In this document: positions 1 through 5,679 of the stretch, piece after piece | How positions within the stretch are numbered: position 1 is the stretch's first letter | How the letters are laid out: each line of letters starts with the position of its first letter | Source of the DNA: Alphaproteobacteria bacterium | GTDB lineage: Bacteria; Pseudomonadota; Alphaproteobacteria; UBA7887 | DNA: 7,579 bases | Assembly (NCBI GenBank): GCA_028289725.1 | Contig: JANQOH010000250.1 | Coordinates: forward strand, 1 to 7,579 | Reading direction: 5' to 3' | Notes under the pieces: model-generated | What the model was told of the DNA's origin: nothing | What the model saw: only the letters and a program-made list of their open reading frames with translations | The model's database searches: none | Program-made: the position numbers and the translations under genes

Positions 1-417
1 GTCCATTGCCAACGGAGGACCGGTCATGGCGGCGCGGAGCAGCAGCAAAGCCTCCTCAGCAATGATCCACGGCTTGTCGCCGAGCACCGCAATGCCAGCG
101 TCGTGCAAGGCCGCGATGGTCGACATTTTCATGTTGTTCTTGCCCGCAACGATGGCGACGTCACCGGGGCGTTCCTTGAGCAGGCGATCAAAATGATCGG
201 CACCACGGATGACGTTGAGCCGCCACCGCGTCGGCCGCTCCGTGCGTTCATTGAAGCTCGCAACGATCCTCAAGAAATTATCGAGATCCGGCCCATCGTC
301 AGCGTAAACATGGACCTCATCGTTCAAGCGCGCTTGTTGCTCACGCAGCGCCAACGCGGCGTGAAAATGACCTGGATTGACGACAATCAAACTATGTTTG
401 CGGCGAGCTTCGGACAT
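1..417 (-). CDS. Gfo/Idh/MocA-like NAD(P)-dependent oxidoreductase, 5' part (runs off left edge)
   Basis: The minus strand is open from an ATG at 417 to base 1 with no stop, giving the first 139 residues. The N-terminus reads SLIVVNPGHFHAALAL, followed by VHVYADDGPDLDNFLRIV near residues 37-52, then VAIVAGKNNMK (87-97) and AVLGDKPWII (110-119). The last block is the strand-helix plus 'DKP' dinucleotide-fold signature of Gfo/Idh/MocA enzymes, where the Lys of the (E)KP motif contacts cofactor or substrate. The 'DPGHFHA' start in place of a classic GxGxxG loop resembles the branch annotated as putative oxidoreductases with a special C-terminal domain. The substrate cannot be told from this part. 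The reading frame is the same as that of the thioesterase upstream, whose TGA lies 15 codons before this ATG. No other in-frame ATG, GTG or TTG lies between, which fixes the start. The Shine-Dalgarno sequence is weak. The two genes are probably co-transcribed. Confidence 0.82.
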   Translation of the reverse strand, partial: MSEARRKHSLIVVNPGHFHAALALREQQARLNDEVHVYADDGPDLDNFLRIVASFNERTERPTRWRLNVIRGADHFDRLLKERPGDVAIVAGKNNMKMSTIAALHDAGIAVLGDKPWIIAEEALLLLRAAMTGPPLAMD

Positions 418-462
418 GTCATTGCGCGCCTCGGACCATTCGCGCCAATTCTCGCAATCGGT

Positions 463-849
463 TCAGTCAACCGGGCGTGGGCGACCGTTGGAACCGAGAG
501 CGACGTAAGTGAAAAGGCCGTCGGTCACGGTTTCCGGGTCACCGGTAACCTGTCGTAAAACTTCGGTGTGCACTCTGACCGTCAGCGATGTCGTGCCCAC
601 CTTGGTGACCTCGGCATAGCAACTGACAATGTCACCCACTTTGACCGGCTTGTGAAACGCCATGCTTTCCAGAGCGACAGTCACCACGCGGCCGCGCGCC
701 CGCTCAGCGGCAATCAAACCGCCGGCTATATCCATTTGGGCCAGCACCCATCCGCCGAAAATATCACCGGCGGGATTCGCATCCGCGGGCATGGCGAGCG
801 TGCGTACGGCCGGCTGTCGCGCGTGTAATCTGGACTCGTCATTCGTCAT
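463..849 (-). CDS. yciA: Acyl-CoA thioesterase, YciA-type hotdog fold
   Basis: The 128-residue product hydrolyses acyl-CoA thioesters to free acid and CoA in the cytoplasm, judging from its family. It aligns by eye along its whole length with E. coli YciA: VRTLAMPADANPAGDIFGGW at residues 15-34, AQMDIAGG (37-44), GRVVTVALESMAFHKPVKVGD (53-73) and CYAEVTKVGTTS (77-88). The GDIFGGW segment with its Asp (about residue 29) lies on the hotdog helix that forms the active site. Length matches the family. I chose the ATG at 849 because GGGAG lies 6 nt upstream; a start at 885 would add 12 residues that YciA proteins lack. A role in acyl-CoA pool homeostasis is inferred from the family. It is divergent from parE and is followed by an oxidoreductase gene on the same strand. 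Confidence 0.93.
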   Translation of the reverse strand: MTNDESRLHARQPAVRTLAMPADANPAGDIFGGWVLAQMDIAGGLIAAERARGRVVTVALESMAFHKPVKVGDIVSCYAEVTKVGTTSLTVRVHTEVLRQVTGDPETVTDGLFTYVALGSNGRPRPVD

Positions 850-971
850 CGACCGCTCCCGCATCGCTTGGGCCCGCGCCCACAAGATGTTGTTTCCATA
901 TAACGCTTGCCTACCATATGATTGGCAGCGTGGCGAACCGCCGCGACTTTCATAATCGGATACCAGCGCCT
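850..971. other. Divergent intergenic region between thioesterase and parE
   Basis: This 122-bp gap must hold the promoters for both divergent transcripts. The only eye-catching element is a TATAAC hexamer at 899-904 on the plus strand, one mismatch from the -10 consensus. I see no matching -35 element at 16-18 bp upstream, so it is only a weak candidate for parE transcription. The same AT-rich patch could serve the minus strand. No clear operator palindrome was found. Confidence 0.35.
856..860 (-). promoter_or_regulatory. Ribosome binding site deciding the yciA-like start
   Basis: GGGAG on the minus strand sits 6 nt before the ATG at 849. It supports the shorter 128-residue product over the in-frame ATG at 885, which lies upstream of this site. 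Confidence 0.7.
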
Positions 972-2942
972 ATGCCCGAATTGTTTGAAGCGGCAGTCAA
1001 GACCGCGACGGACTACACAGCCAAAGACATTGAAGTGCTCGAGGGCTTGGAGCCGGTGCGCCGGCGTCCCGGCATGTATATCGGCGGCAGCGACGAAACC
1101 GCCATGCACCATTTGGTTGCGGAATTGCTCGACAATGCGATGGATGAGGTCGTGGCCGGCCACGCCACCTTTATCGATTTGGATCTCGCCGCGGATGGGC
1201 GGGTGACCGTGCGCGACAATGGCCGCGGCATTCCGATCGACAAACATCCGAAATTCAAAAAGAAGACCGCGCTCGAAGTGATTCTCACCACGCTTCACTC
1301 CGGCGGCAAATTTTCGGGCAAAGCCTACGAAACCTCCGGCGGCTTGCATGGCGTCGGTCTCTCGGTTGTGAACGCGCTCGCGGAGGAATTGACGGTCGAG
1401 GTCGCGCGCGACCGTAAGGCATGGCAACAGACCTATCGCCGGGGCGTTCCAAAGGGGCCTCTCAAGAGCGCGGGAACCGTCCATAACCGACGCGGCACGA
1501 CCATCAGTTTCACGCCCGACCACACAATTTTTCCGAAGTCAGCACGGTTCCGCCCCGCCACTTTGTACCGAATGGCGCGTTCTAAGGCCTATCTCTTCCG
1601 CGGCGTTGAGATTCGCTGGCGGTGCGATAGCAAACTCCTTGGCGAAAAAGACGAGACGCCGGATAAAGCCGTCCTCCATTTCCCGGGTGGCTTGAGTGAT
1701 TTTCTGGCCAGCAGCATCAATGGCGGCGAGACAGTCACGGAAACGCCATTTGCGGGCGAAGCCAAATTGGCCGGTGGCGCGGGCCGCGTCGAATGGGCGA
1801 TCACATGGCCGCGCGACGAGCGCAACGCGTTCCTCAATTCGTACTGCAATACGGTTCCGACGCGGAATGGCGGGACCCATGAAACGGGTTTGCGCGGGGC
1901 GCTGACGAAGGGCCTGCGTGCCTATGGCGAATTGGCAAAGAACAAGCGCGCAAGTCAAATCACGGCAGACGACGTTCTGGTCGGCGCGTGCGGCCTGTTG
2001 TCGCTGTTCATTCGCGATCCGCAGTTCCAAGGCCAGACAAAAGATCGGTTGTCGTCACCAGAAGCGACCAAACTCGTCGAAGCGACACTCAAGGATCACT
2101 TCGAACACTGGTTAGCCCAAGACCCCGAGACTGCAAATGAGTTGCTCAGCTACGTGCTTGAGCGTGTCGAGGAGCGTCTGCGCCGGCGCCAAGACCGTGA
2201 AGTCGCCCGCAAATCGGCGACACGAAAATTACGCTTGCCCGGCAAACTCGCCGATTGCACGCGCAGTGACGCGGCGGGAACCGAGGTGTTTCTGGTCGAG
2301 GGCGACTCGGCCGGTGGGTCCGCGAAACAAGCGCGCGCGCGGGAAACGCAGGCCGTGCTCGCCTTGCGCGGCAAGATTCTCAATGTCGCGTCCGCTACAG
2401 CCGACAAGCTCCGCGCCAACAAAGAACTGGTGGATCTGATCCAGGCGCTCGGTTGCGGCACGCGCGAGCACTATCGCGAAGACCGTCTCCGCTACGAACG
2501 TGTGATCATCATGACCGACGCCGATGTCGATGGCGCGCACATCGCATCATTGCTGATCACCTTCTTTTATCGCGAGATGCCCGATTTGATCCGCGGCGGC
2601 CATCTTTATCTCGCCCAGCCGCCGCTTTACCGACTGACGCACGGCGCCAATTCCGTCTATGCGCGCGATGACGCGGACCGCGAACACCTCATCAAAACCG
2701 CCTTCAAAAAAGGCGCTAAGGTCGAGGTGAGTCGCTTCAAAGGCCTCGGCGAAATGCCGCCGGCACAGCTAAAATCGACGACCATGGACCCGGCAACACG
2801 GACCTTGCTGAAGGTTGAGATCGACGAAGAGGAGGAAAGGCTGACGAGCCGGCGCGTGGAAGCTTTGATGGGACGAAACCCGGAAAAACGCATGGAGTTC
2901 ATTCGCGAACATGCCGCGCACGTCCGCGACATAGACGTATGA
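972..2942 (+). CDS. parE: DNA topoisomerase IV subunit B (ParE)
   Basis: This 656-residue protein is the ATPase/TOPRIM subunit of topoisomerase IV, which with ParC decatenates and relaxes replicated chromosomes. Motifs in order are EGLEPVRRRPGMYIGG (24-39), GHKL N-box ELLDNAMDE with general base Glu51 and Mg-binding Asn55, DNGRGIP (82-88), the ATP lid GGLHGVGLSVVNAL (123-136), the QTK loop with Lys357 contacting the gamma phosphate, TOPRIM EGDSAGG (Glu443), LRGKILNV (465-472), DADVDGAHI (Asp516, Asp518, Asp520), and the C-terminal SRFKGLGEM and LMGRNPEKRMEFI. Length and the RKLRLPGKLADC segment before TOPRIM fit ParE rather than the roughly 800-residue GyrB. The start at 972 is preferred, with a weak GGA 11 nt upstream; an in-frame ATG at 918 would add 18 unconserved residues and has no Shine-Dalgarno. 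parC is not adjacent. The stop overlaps the next gene by ATGA. Confidence 0.96.
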   Translation: MPELFEAAVKTATDYTAKDIEVLEGLEPVRRRPGMYIGGSDETAMHHLVAELLDNAMDEVVAGHATFIDLDLAADGRVTVRDNGRGIPIDKHPKFKKKTALEVILTTLHSGGKFSGKAYETSGGLHGVGLSVVNALAEELTVEVARDRKAWQQTYRRGVPKGPLKSAGTVHNRRGTTISFTPDHTIFPKSARFRPATLYRMARSKAYLFRGVEIRWRCDSKLLGEKDETPDKAVLHFPGGLSDFLASSINGGETVTETPFAGEAKLAGGAGRVEWAITWPRDERNAFLNSYCNTVPTRNGGTHETGLRGALTKGLRAYGELAKNKRASQITADDVLVGACGLLSLFIRDPQFQGQTKDRLSSPEATKLVEATLKDHFEHWLAQDPETANELLSYVLERVEERLRRRQDREVARKSATRKLRLPGKLADCTRSDAAGTEVFLVEGDSAGGSAKQARARETQAVLALRGKILNVASATADKLRANKELVDLIQALGCGTREHYREDRLRYERVIIMTDADVDGAHIASLLITFFYREMPDLIRGGHLYLAQPPLYRLTHGANSVYARDDADREHLIKTAFKKGAKVEVSRFKGLGEMPPAQLKSTTMDPATRTLLKVEIDEEEERLTSRRVEALMGRNPEKRMEFIREHAAHVRDIDV

Positions 2943-3523
2943 TTGCAGAATTCGCGCGCCGCTCCTCCCGCACATTCCGGGTTATGGGAGCACGATGGGT
3001 GGCTCTCACCCTCCTCATTGCGTTAGCGGCCTGCGCCATCGCGTCCGATCGGATTTACAATCTCAACATCTATCGGCGTGACGCGCAGAGTGTGCTCTTC
3101 GCTGGCAGCACAAAGAGCAAGAATGTGCCGGTGTTTATTTCCGGCAACCCATTCGGCATTGCACAGGTGACGCTCGCCAACATTGTCGCATCGTCGATCC
3201 AAAGCGCATTTCCCAATCGGGACGTCGGATTTTTAGTGCTTAAGACAGACGATGTCCGCACCGATGTCTCCATGGTCGTTGCGTTCGACCCGCCGATCGG
3301 CACGACCGGTGTTCATGTTTGTCGCGCGCCAACGCGAATTCCGAACTTGCCGACGAGCGAGTCCGTCCGGACTGTCATGGCTTTCTGCTTTGGCGATCGT
3401 CCACTGGCGAGTGTTGAAGGCTTACTCGATCGTGGAAGCGGCGTCGGCGACGCCGACTTTGTCCTGCTCATACGCGACATGACTCGCAGGATGTTCGAGA
3501 CAAGTCCGACAAAAGCGCCCTAG
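2939..3523 (+). CDS. Putative lipoprotein, divergent first member of a tandem paralogous trio
   Basis: This 194-residue product has a basic N-terminus and a hydrophobic stretch, VALTLLIALAAC (21-32), ending in an LAAC lipobox, so Cys32 is the likely lipidated residue. I do not recognise a named family. It shares an architecture with the two following genes: a YN..IY motif just after the lipid Cys (40-45), a GNPFG core (69-73), a strand ending in FDPP (116-119), and two cysteines (Cys128, Cys150) about 22 residues apart, the second within an AFCFGDRPL block. It is the most diverged of the three and lacks the conserved Trp residues. The start ATG overlaps the parE TGA by 4 nt, implying translational coupling. 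A second possible start is ATG 2984, which would leave a more typical signal peptide. No function is assigned. Confidence 0.8.
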   Translation: MIAEFARRSSRTFRVMGARWVALTLLIALAACAIASDRIYNLNIYRRDAQSVLFAGSTKSKNVPVFISGNPFGIAQVTLANIVASSIQSAFPNRDVGFLVLKTDDVRTDVSMVVAFDPPIGTTGVHVCRAPTRIPNLPTSESVRTVMAFCFGDRPLASVEGLLDRGSGVGDADFVLLIRDMTRRMFETSPTKAP

Positions 3524-3642
3524 ACCGGAATCCCTCCCTCACAGGGTTGTGTCTTGCCTACGGCGCGCCGATGGCCAATCTGGTAATGCTATGTGGGCGA
3601 AAGGCTTGGAACAAAAATAGAACTACATTAGGAGACGCGACC
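3524..3642 (+). other. Intergenic gap between first and second lipoprotein genes
   Basis: This 119-bp gap contains a small CCCT/AGGG hairpin at 3536-3546 (4-bp stem, 3-nt loop) without a convincing U-tract, so I do not call a terminator. The last 40 bases are A-rich and lead into a good ribosome binding site. No promoter with both hexamers was found, and whether the second gene is read from the parE transcript is open. Confidence 0.4.
3631..3634 (+). promoter_or_regulatory. Ribosome binding site deciding the second lipoprotein start
   Basis: GGAG lies 8 nt before the ATG at 3643. It favours this start over the upstream in-frame start at 3547, which would place a charged 32-residue extension before the signal peptide. 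Confidence 0.75.
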
Positions 3643-4200
3643 ATGCGTATCGTATCCAAACTGTTCGGAGTCCTTGGCTTAGCGCTTGTTGTTGGCGCCT
3701 GTGGCAGTACGCCGACGGTCTACAACAACCGCATTTATCACGATGAGTGGCCGGTGTTTTTCTCAGGCAGCGGTAACTCGGAGTTTCTCGCTGTCGTCTG
3801 GGGTAACCCGTTTGGCGCCGACCAAGCACAGACCAATGCCGTCGTGCTCGACTCGGTCGACCAAGCGTTTAATCGCGCCAACTATTCGTTCAGCACCAAT
3901 CCGGCAAACGTCGACCCATTGGTGCCTTACGTGTCGGTGCTCTTCAATCCAGGCTCCGCCGCCAGCGGCCTCCCCTGCGCGGACTTGACCCAATTGCGGC
4001 CATCCCAGGCCCCGTCTGGCAATGTCCGGGTCCATGCGGCCTTGTGCCGAGGCGGCACGCCGCTCACCGGTGCTCGCGGGTATGTCGAGAATGTCGCCGG
4101 ACCCAATGATCCGCGGTTTGAGGACCTGATGTATCAAATCGCAGTTGAGTTGTTCCGCTATCAACCGGGAACCGACCCGAGCGGAAGCTTGCGATCGTGA
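3643..4200 (+). CDS. Putative lipoprotein, second member of the tandem trio
   Basis: The 185-residue product begins MRIVSKLFGVLGLALVVGAC, a textbook lipoprotein signal peptide with Cys20 as the lipidation site. Gly at +2 carries no Asp inner-membrane retention signal, so outer-membrane anchoring is plausible. The mature part reads TVYNNRIYHDEWPV (25-38), VVWGNPFG (51-58), a strand PYVSVLFNP (95-103), then CADL with Cys112, AALCRGGTPLTGARGYV with Cys135, and GPNDPRF (153-159). The third gene's product matches these blocks almost position for position, and the first gene's matches them loosely. No enzyme motif is apparent. The paired cysteines 23 residues apart suggest a periplasmic disulfide, which is inference. 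It is likely co-translated with the next gene through a GTGA overlap. I recognise no named family. Confidence 0.85.
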   Translation: MRIVSKLFGVLGLALVVGACGSTPTVYNNRIYHDEWPVFFSGSGNSEFLAVVWGNPFGADQAQTNAVVLDSVDQAFNRANYSFSTNPANVDPLVPYVSVLFNPGSAASGLPCADLTQLRPSQAPSGNVRVHAALCRGGTPLTGARGYVENVAGPNDPRFEDLMYQIAVELFRYQPGTDPSGSLRS

Positions 4201-4742
4201 CATTGCGTCGCGCGTCAGCCGAAGCAGGAGCCCTTCTGGCATGCGCCATTCTCCTGCTCGGCTGCGCCGGCACGCCGCGAACGTATAATTTCGGCCAATA
4301 TCATGACCGCTGGCCAGAGCTGATCGCGTGGCACACATCCGCACCGATCGAGATCGTCGTTTGGGGCAATCCTTTCGATGCCATGCAGTCGGCGGTGGAT
4401 GCCGCGGTGGCCGAGTCCTTTTCCGGGCAAGCATTGCGGCCTGGAAAGCTTTTGCCGGTTCGGAGCAGCGGCGGCCCACCGCCCGCGGCGCCCTACATCT
4501 CCGTGGTATTCAACACAGAAAACCGGCCGTTTGGATATGAATGCGCGGATCTTTCGCGCGCATTTCTGACGCCGCCACCTAACGATATCATCGAGGTCGA
4601 CGCGGCGATTTGTCGCGGCGGCGCCCCTCTGACGCGCATACAAGGCTCCGTCGGCGCCGTCAGCGGGCCCAGCGATCCAAAGTTTCACGCCCTACTCGAC
4701 CGCATGGCCGACCGCTTGTTTCGAATGCCACCGACACCTTGA
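4197..4742 (+). CDS. Putative lipoprotein, third member of the tandem trio
   Basis: The 181-residue product starts at a GTG overlapping the preceding TGA by 4 nt, with a GGAAG 9 nt upstream. The N-terminus is hydrophobic and ends in the lipobox LLGC, so Cys23 is the predicted lipidated residue. The mature part follows the second member closely: RTYNFGQYHDRWPE (28-41), IVVWGNPF (53-60), a proline-rich linker near 93-99, PYISVVFN (99-106), ECADLSR with Cys116, AAICRGGAPLT with Cys139, and GPSDPKF (157-163). The Cys spacing of 23 is the same as in the second member. This points to an old tandem duplication followed by divergence. The function is unknown. The gene ends 6 bp from the converging hydrolase stop. 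Confidence 0.85.
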   Translation: MTLRRASAEAGALLACAILLLGCAGTPRTYNFGQYHDRWPELIAWHTSAPIEIVVWGNPFDAMQSAVDAAVAESFSGQALRPGKLLPVRSSGGPPPAAPYISVVFNTENRPFGYECADLSRAFLTPPPNDIIEVDAAICRGGAPLTRIQGSVGAVSGPSDPKFHALLDRMADRLFRMPPTP

Positions 4743-4748
4743 ACGGCG

Positions 4749-5441
4749 CTATCGCGACAACCAGGCGCGCATTGCCGCCGTTGTGTCGGCCGGCCGCTCC
4801 ATGGTTGGCAGATGACCGCACTGACCAAAGACCACGAGGTCCGCGCCCGGAATCGCGTCGGCCATCTCCACATGCGCTTCAAGCGGTGTCAGTTGATCTT
4901 GCCGCCCACACAGCACCAAGGTCGGGCATGCAATGCGCGCGAGATCGCCCCGCCCATCCGGCCGTCCCATGACCGCGGTTTGCTGTCGAATGAAAGCCTC
5001 GGACCCGACCCGTTCCGCCATGGCCATCACCGCGCTGGTAAGCGCCTCGTCCTCCAAGCGATCTTCGTGAATGAAGAGCGGCAAGAGCCGGGGCGTCACC
5101 CCGCGAAACTTGCCCCGCTTGGCCAATGCCACAAGATCCACGCGACGCAGATGCGCCGCCTCGGTGTCGAGACGCGCGGTGGTATCCAAAAGCGCCAGGC
5201 GCGTCACGCGGTCCGGCGCTTGGCGCATGACTTCTTGGGCCACATAGCCGCCCATCGACAATCCTGCCAAAGCGAAACGGTCCGGCGCTTGCTCCAGCAG
5301 GCGCGCGGCCATGGCAGCGATCGAATCGTCCAGGGTGCAATCCGCGACCGAGATCTCCGCGACGTCCGCCAAGCCGGAGATCTGCGCGTCCCAAAGCGCG
5401 GGATCGCACAAGACGCCCGGACACAGTATCAAGGCTTCCAT
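4749..5441 (-). CDS. Alpha/beta-fold hydrolase
   Basis: The 230-residue product is a small soluble alpha/beta hydrolase of the BioH/MenH-like type. Visible elements are the N-terminal strand and oxyanion region LILCPGVLCDPALW (4-17), the nucleophile elbow GLSMGG with Ser62, an acid site in LCGRQDQLTP with Asp182, and a terminal GQCGHLP with His210, which together complete a Ser-Asp-His triad. The PGVLCD segment replaces the HG of many relatives, a common variant. The residues between about 95 and 160 would form the cap. Carboxylesterase or thioesterase activity is likely from the fold, but the substrate cannot be deduced. An AAGGAC-like ribosome binding site lies about 12 nt upstream of the ATG, a slightly long spacing. 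It reads away from the helicase gene and toward the lipoprotein genes. Confidence 0.88.
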   Translation of the reverse strand: MEALILCPGVLCDPALWDAQISGLADVAEISVADCTLDDSIAAMAARLLEQAPDRFALAGLSMGGYVAQEVMRQAPDRVTRLALLDTTARLDTEAAHLRRVDLVALAKRGKFRGVTPRLLPLFIHEDRLEDEALTSAVMAMAERVGSEAFIRQQTAVMGRPDGRGDLARIACPTLVLCGRQDQLTPLEAHVEMADAIPGADLVVFGQCGHLPTMERPADTTAAMRAWLSR

Positions 5442-5486
5442 GTTTGGCTATTTGTCCTTTGAGAGGCTGAAGAATCGAAAGGATTT

Positions 5487-5502
5487 CAATGCTTAGGCAT
5501 TG
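5487..5502. promoter_or_regulatory. Perfect 6-bp inverted repeat, possible operator
   Basis: CAATGC and GCATTG flank a 4-base centre, TTAG. The repeat lies 46-61 bp upstream of the hydrolase start codon, so it could be an operator or a hairpin in that gene's leader. No cognate regulator is identifiable in the window. Confidence 0.35.
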
Positions 5503-5511
5503 TATTGGAGA

Positions 5512-5523
5512 GTCCAGGTGGAC
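5512..5523. repeat. Short 5-bp inverted repeat
   Basis: GTCCA and TGGAC flank a 2-base centre. It lies 9 bp from the 5487-5502 repeat. It is short enough to arise by chance and is noted because several such repeats cluster here. Confidence 0.25.
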
Positions 5524-5543
5524 GTGGTTCTCGGATGGCAATA

Positions 5544-5569
5544 AACAGGAGAAAAGCGTTTTCTCTGTT
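5544..5569 (+). promoter_or_regulatory. Bulged hairpin upstream of the helicase gene
   Basis: GAGAAAA (5549-5555) pairs with TTTTCTC (5559-5565) across a GCG loop. AACA (5544-5547) pairs with TGTT (5566-5569) outside a single bulged G, giving an 11-bp stem. It lies about 110 bp before the helicase start. It overlaps a second possible hairpin (5566-5583), so the two could not form fully at once. It could be an operator, a terminator-like leader element or an RNA switch element. Confidence 0.4.
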
Positions 5570-5596
5570 GATTTTCATCAATAAAATCTCGATATT
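5568..5596 (+). promoter_or_regulatory. Candidate sigma-70 promoter for the helicase gene
   Basis: TTGATT (5568-5573) and GATATT (5591-5596) match four of six bases each of the -35 and -10 consensus and are separated by 17 bp. Transcription would begin near 5603 and give a leader of about 75 nt. This is a visual call in AT-rich DNA, where chance matches are frequent. Confidence 0.3.
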
Positions 5597-5621
5597 CCCG
5601 CGACATCATAAAAATATCTTC

Positions 5622-5644
5622 TAATGTAATTTAGACATTATAAT
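5622..5644 (+). promoter_or_regulatory. Inverted repeat overlapping an exact TATAAT
   Basis: TAATGT (5622-5627) and ACATTA (5635-5640) form a 6-bp inverted repeat with a 7-base centre. Its right arm runs into an exact TATAAT at 5639-5644. If this is the real -10 element, a protein bound to the repeat would block it and the leader would be only about 30 nt. No good -35 lies 16-18 bp upstream, so such a promoter would need an activator or be weak. Confidence 0.35.
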
Positions 5645-5679
5645 TCAACCTTCGATAAGACATAGGTAATCTCGTCTGA

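Larger units (their letters stand above)
5442..5679. other. AT-rich divergent intergenic region with several inverted repeats
   Basis: This 238-bp stretch has no credible gene and is visibly richer in A and T than all its neighbours, especially from about 5540 to 5665. It must carry promoters for the hydrolase (leftward) and the helicase (rightward). It contains short inverted repeats at 5487-5502, 5512-5523, 5544-5569, 5566-5583 and 5622-5640, plus two candidate plus-strand -10 hexamers. Genes for RhlE/CsdA-type helicases in other bacteria are often cold-induced through structured leaders, so a regulatory leader is plausible but unproven. Confidence 0.6.

Noticed and set aside
103..558. A 151-codon plus-strand open frame at the left edge
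   Set aside because: It lies antisense to the oxidoreductase and thioesterase genes, which both show strong family motifs. The plus-strand product has no recognisable fold.
918..971. An 18-residue N-terminal extension of ParE from ATG 918
   Set aside because: No Shine-Dalgarno precedes it, the residues do not resemble ParE N-termini, and the ATG at 972 fits better. The extension is not fully excluded.
846..1523. A 225-codon minus-strand open frame inside parE
   Set aside because: It is an antisense shadow of the parE ATPase domain, with an Arg/His-rich composition typical of shadow frames in GC-rich DNA and no motif.
3536..3546. CCCT/AGGG hairpin after the first lipoprotein gene as a terminator
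   Set aside because: The stem is only 4 bp and no U-tract follows, so termination is not supported.
3763..4479. A 238-codon minus-strand open frame across the second and third lipoprotein genes
   Set aside because: It is longer than the genes it opposes, but those have signal peptides, ribosome binding sites and mutual similarity, whereas this frame has none of these.
4812..5541. Long open frames on both strands overlapping the alpha/beta hydrolase
   Set aside because: The 4749-5441 minus-strand frame has the complete Ser-Asp-His triad; the alternatives are out of frame with it and lack motifs.
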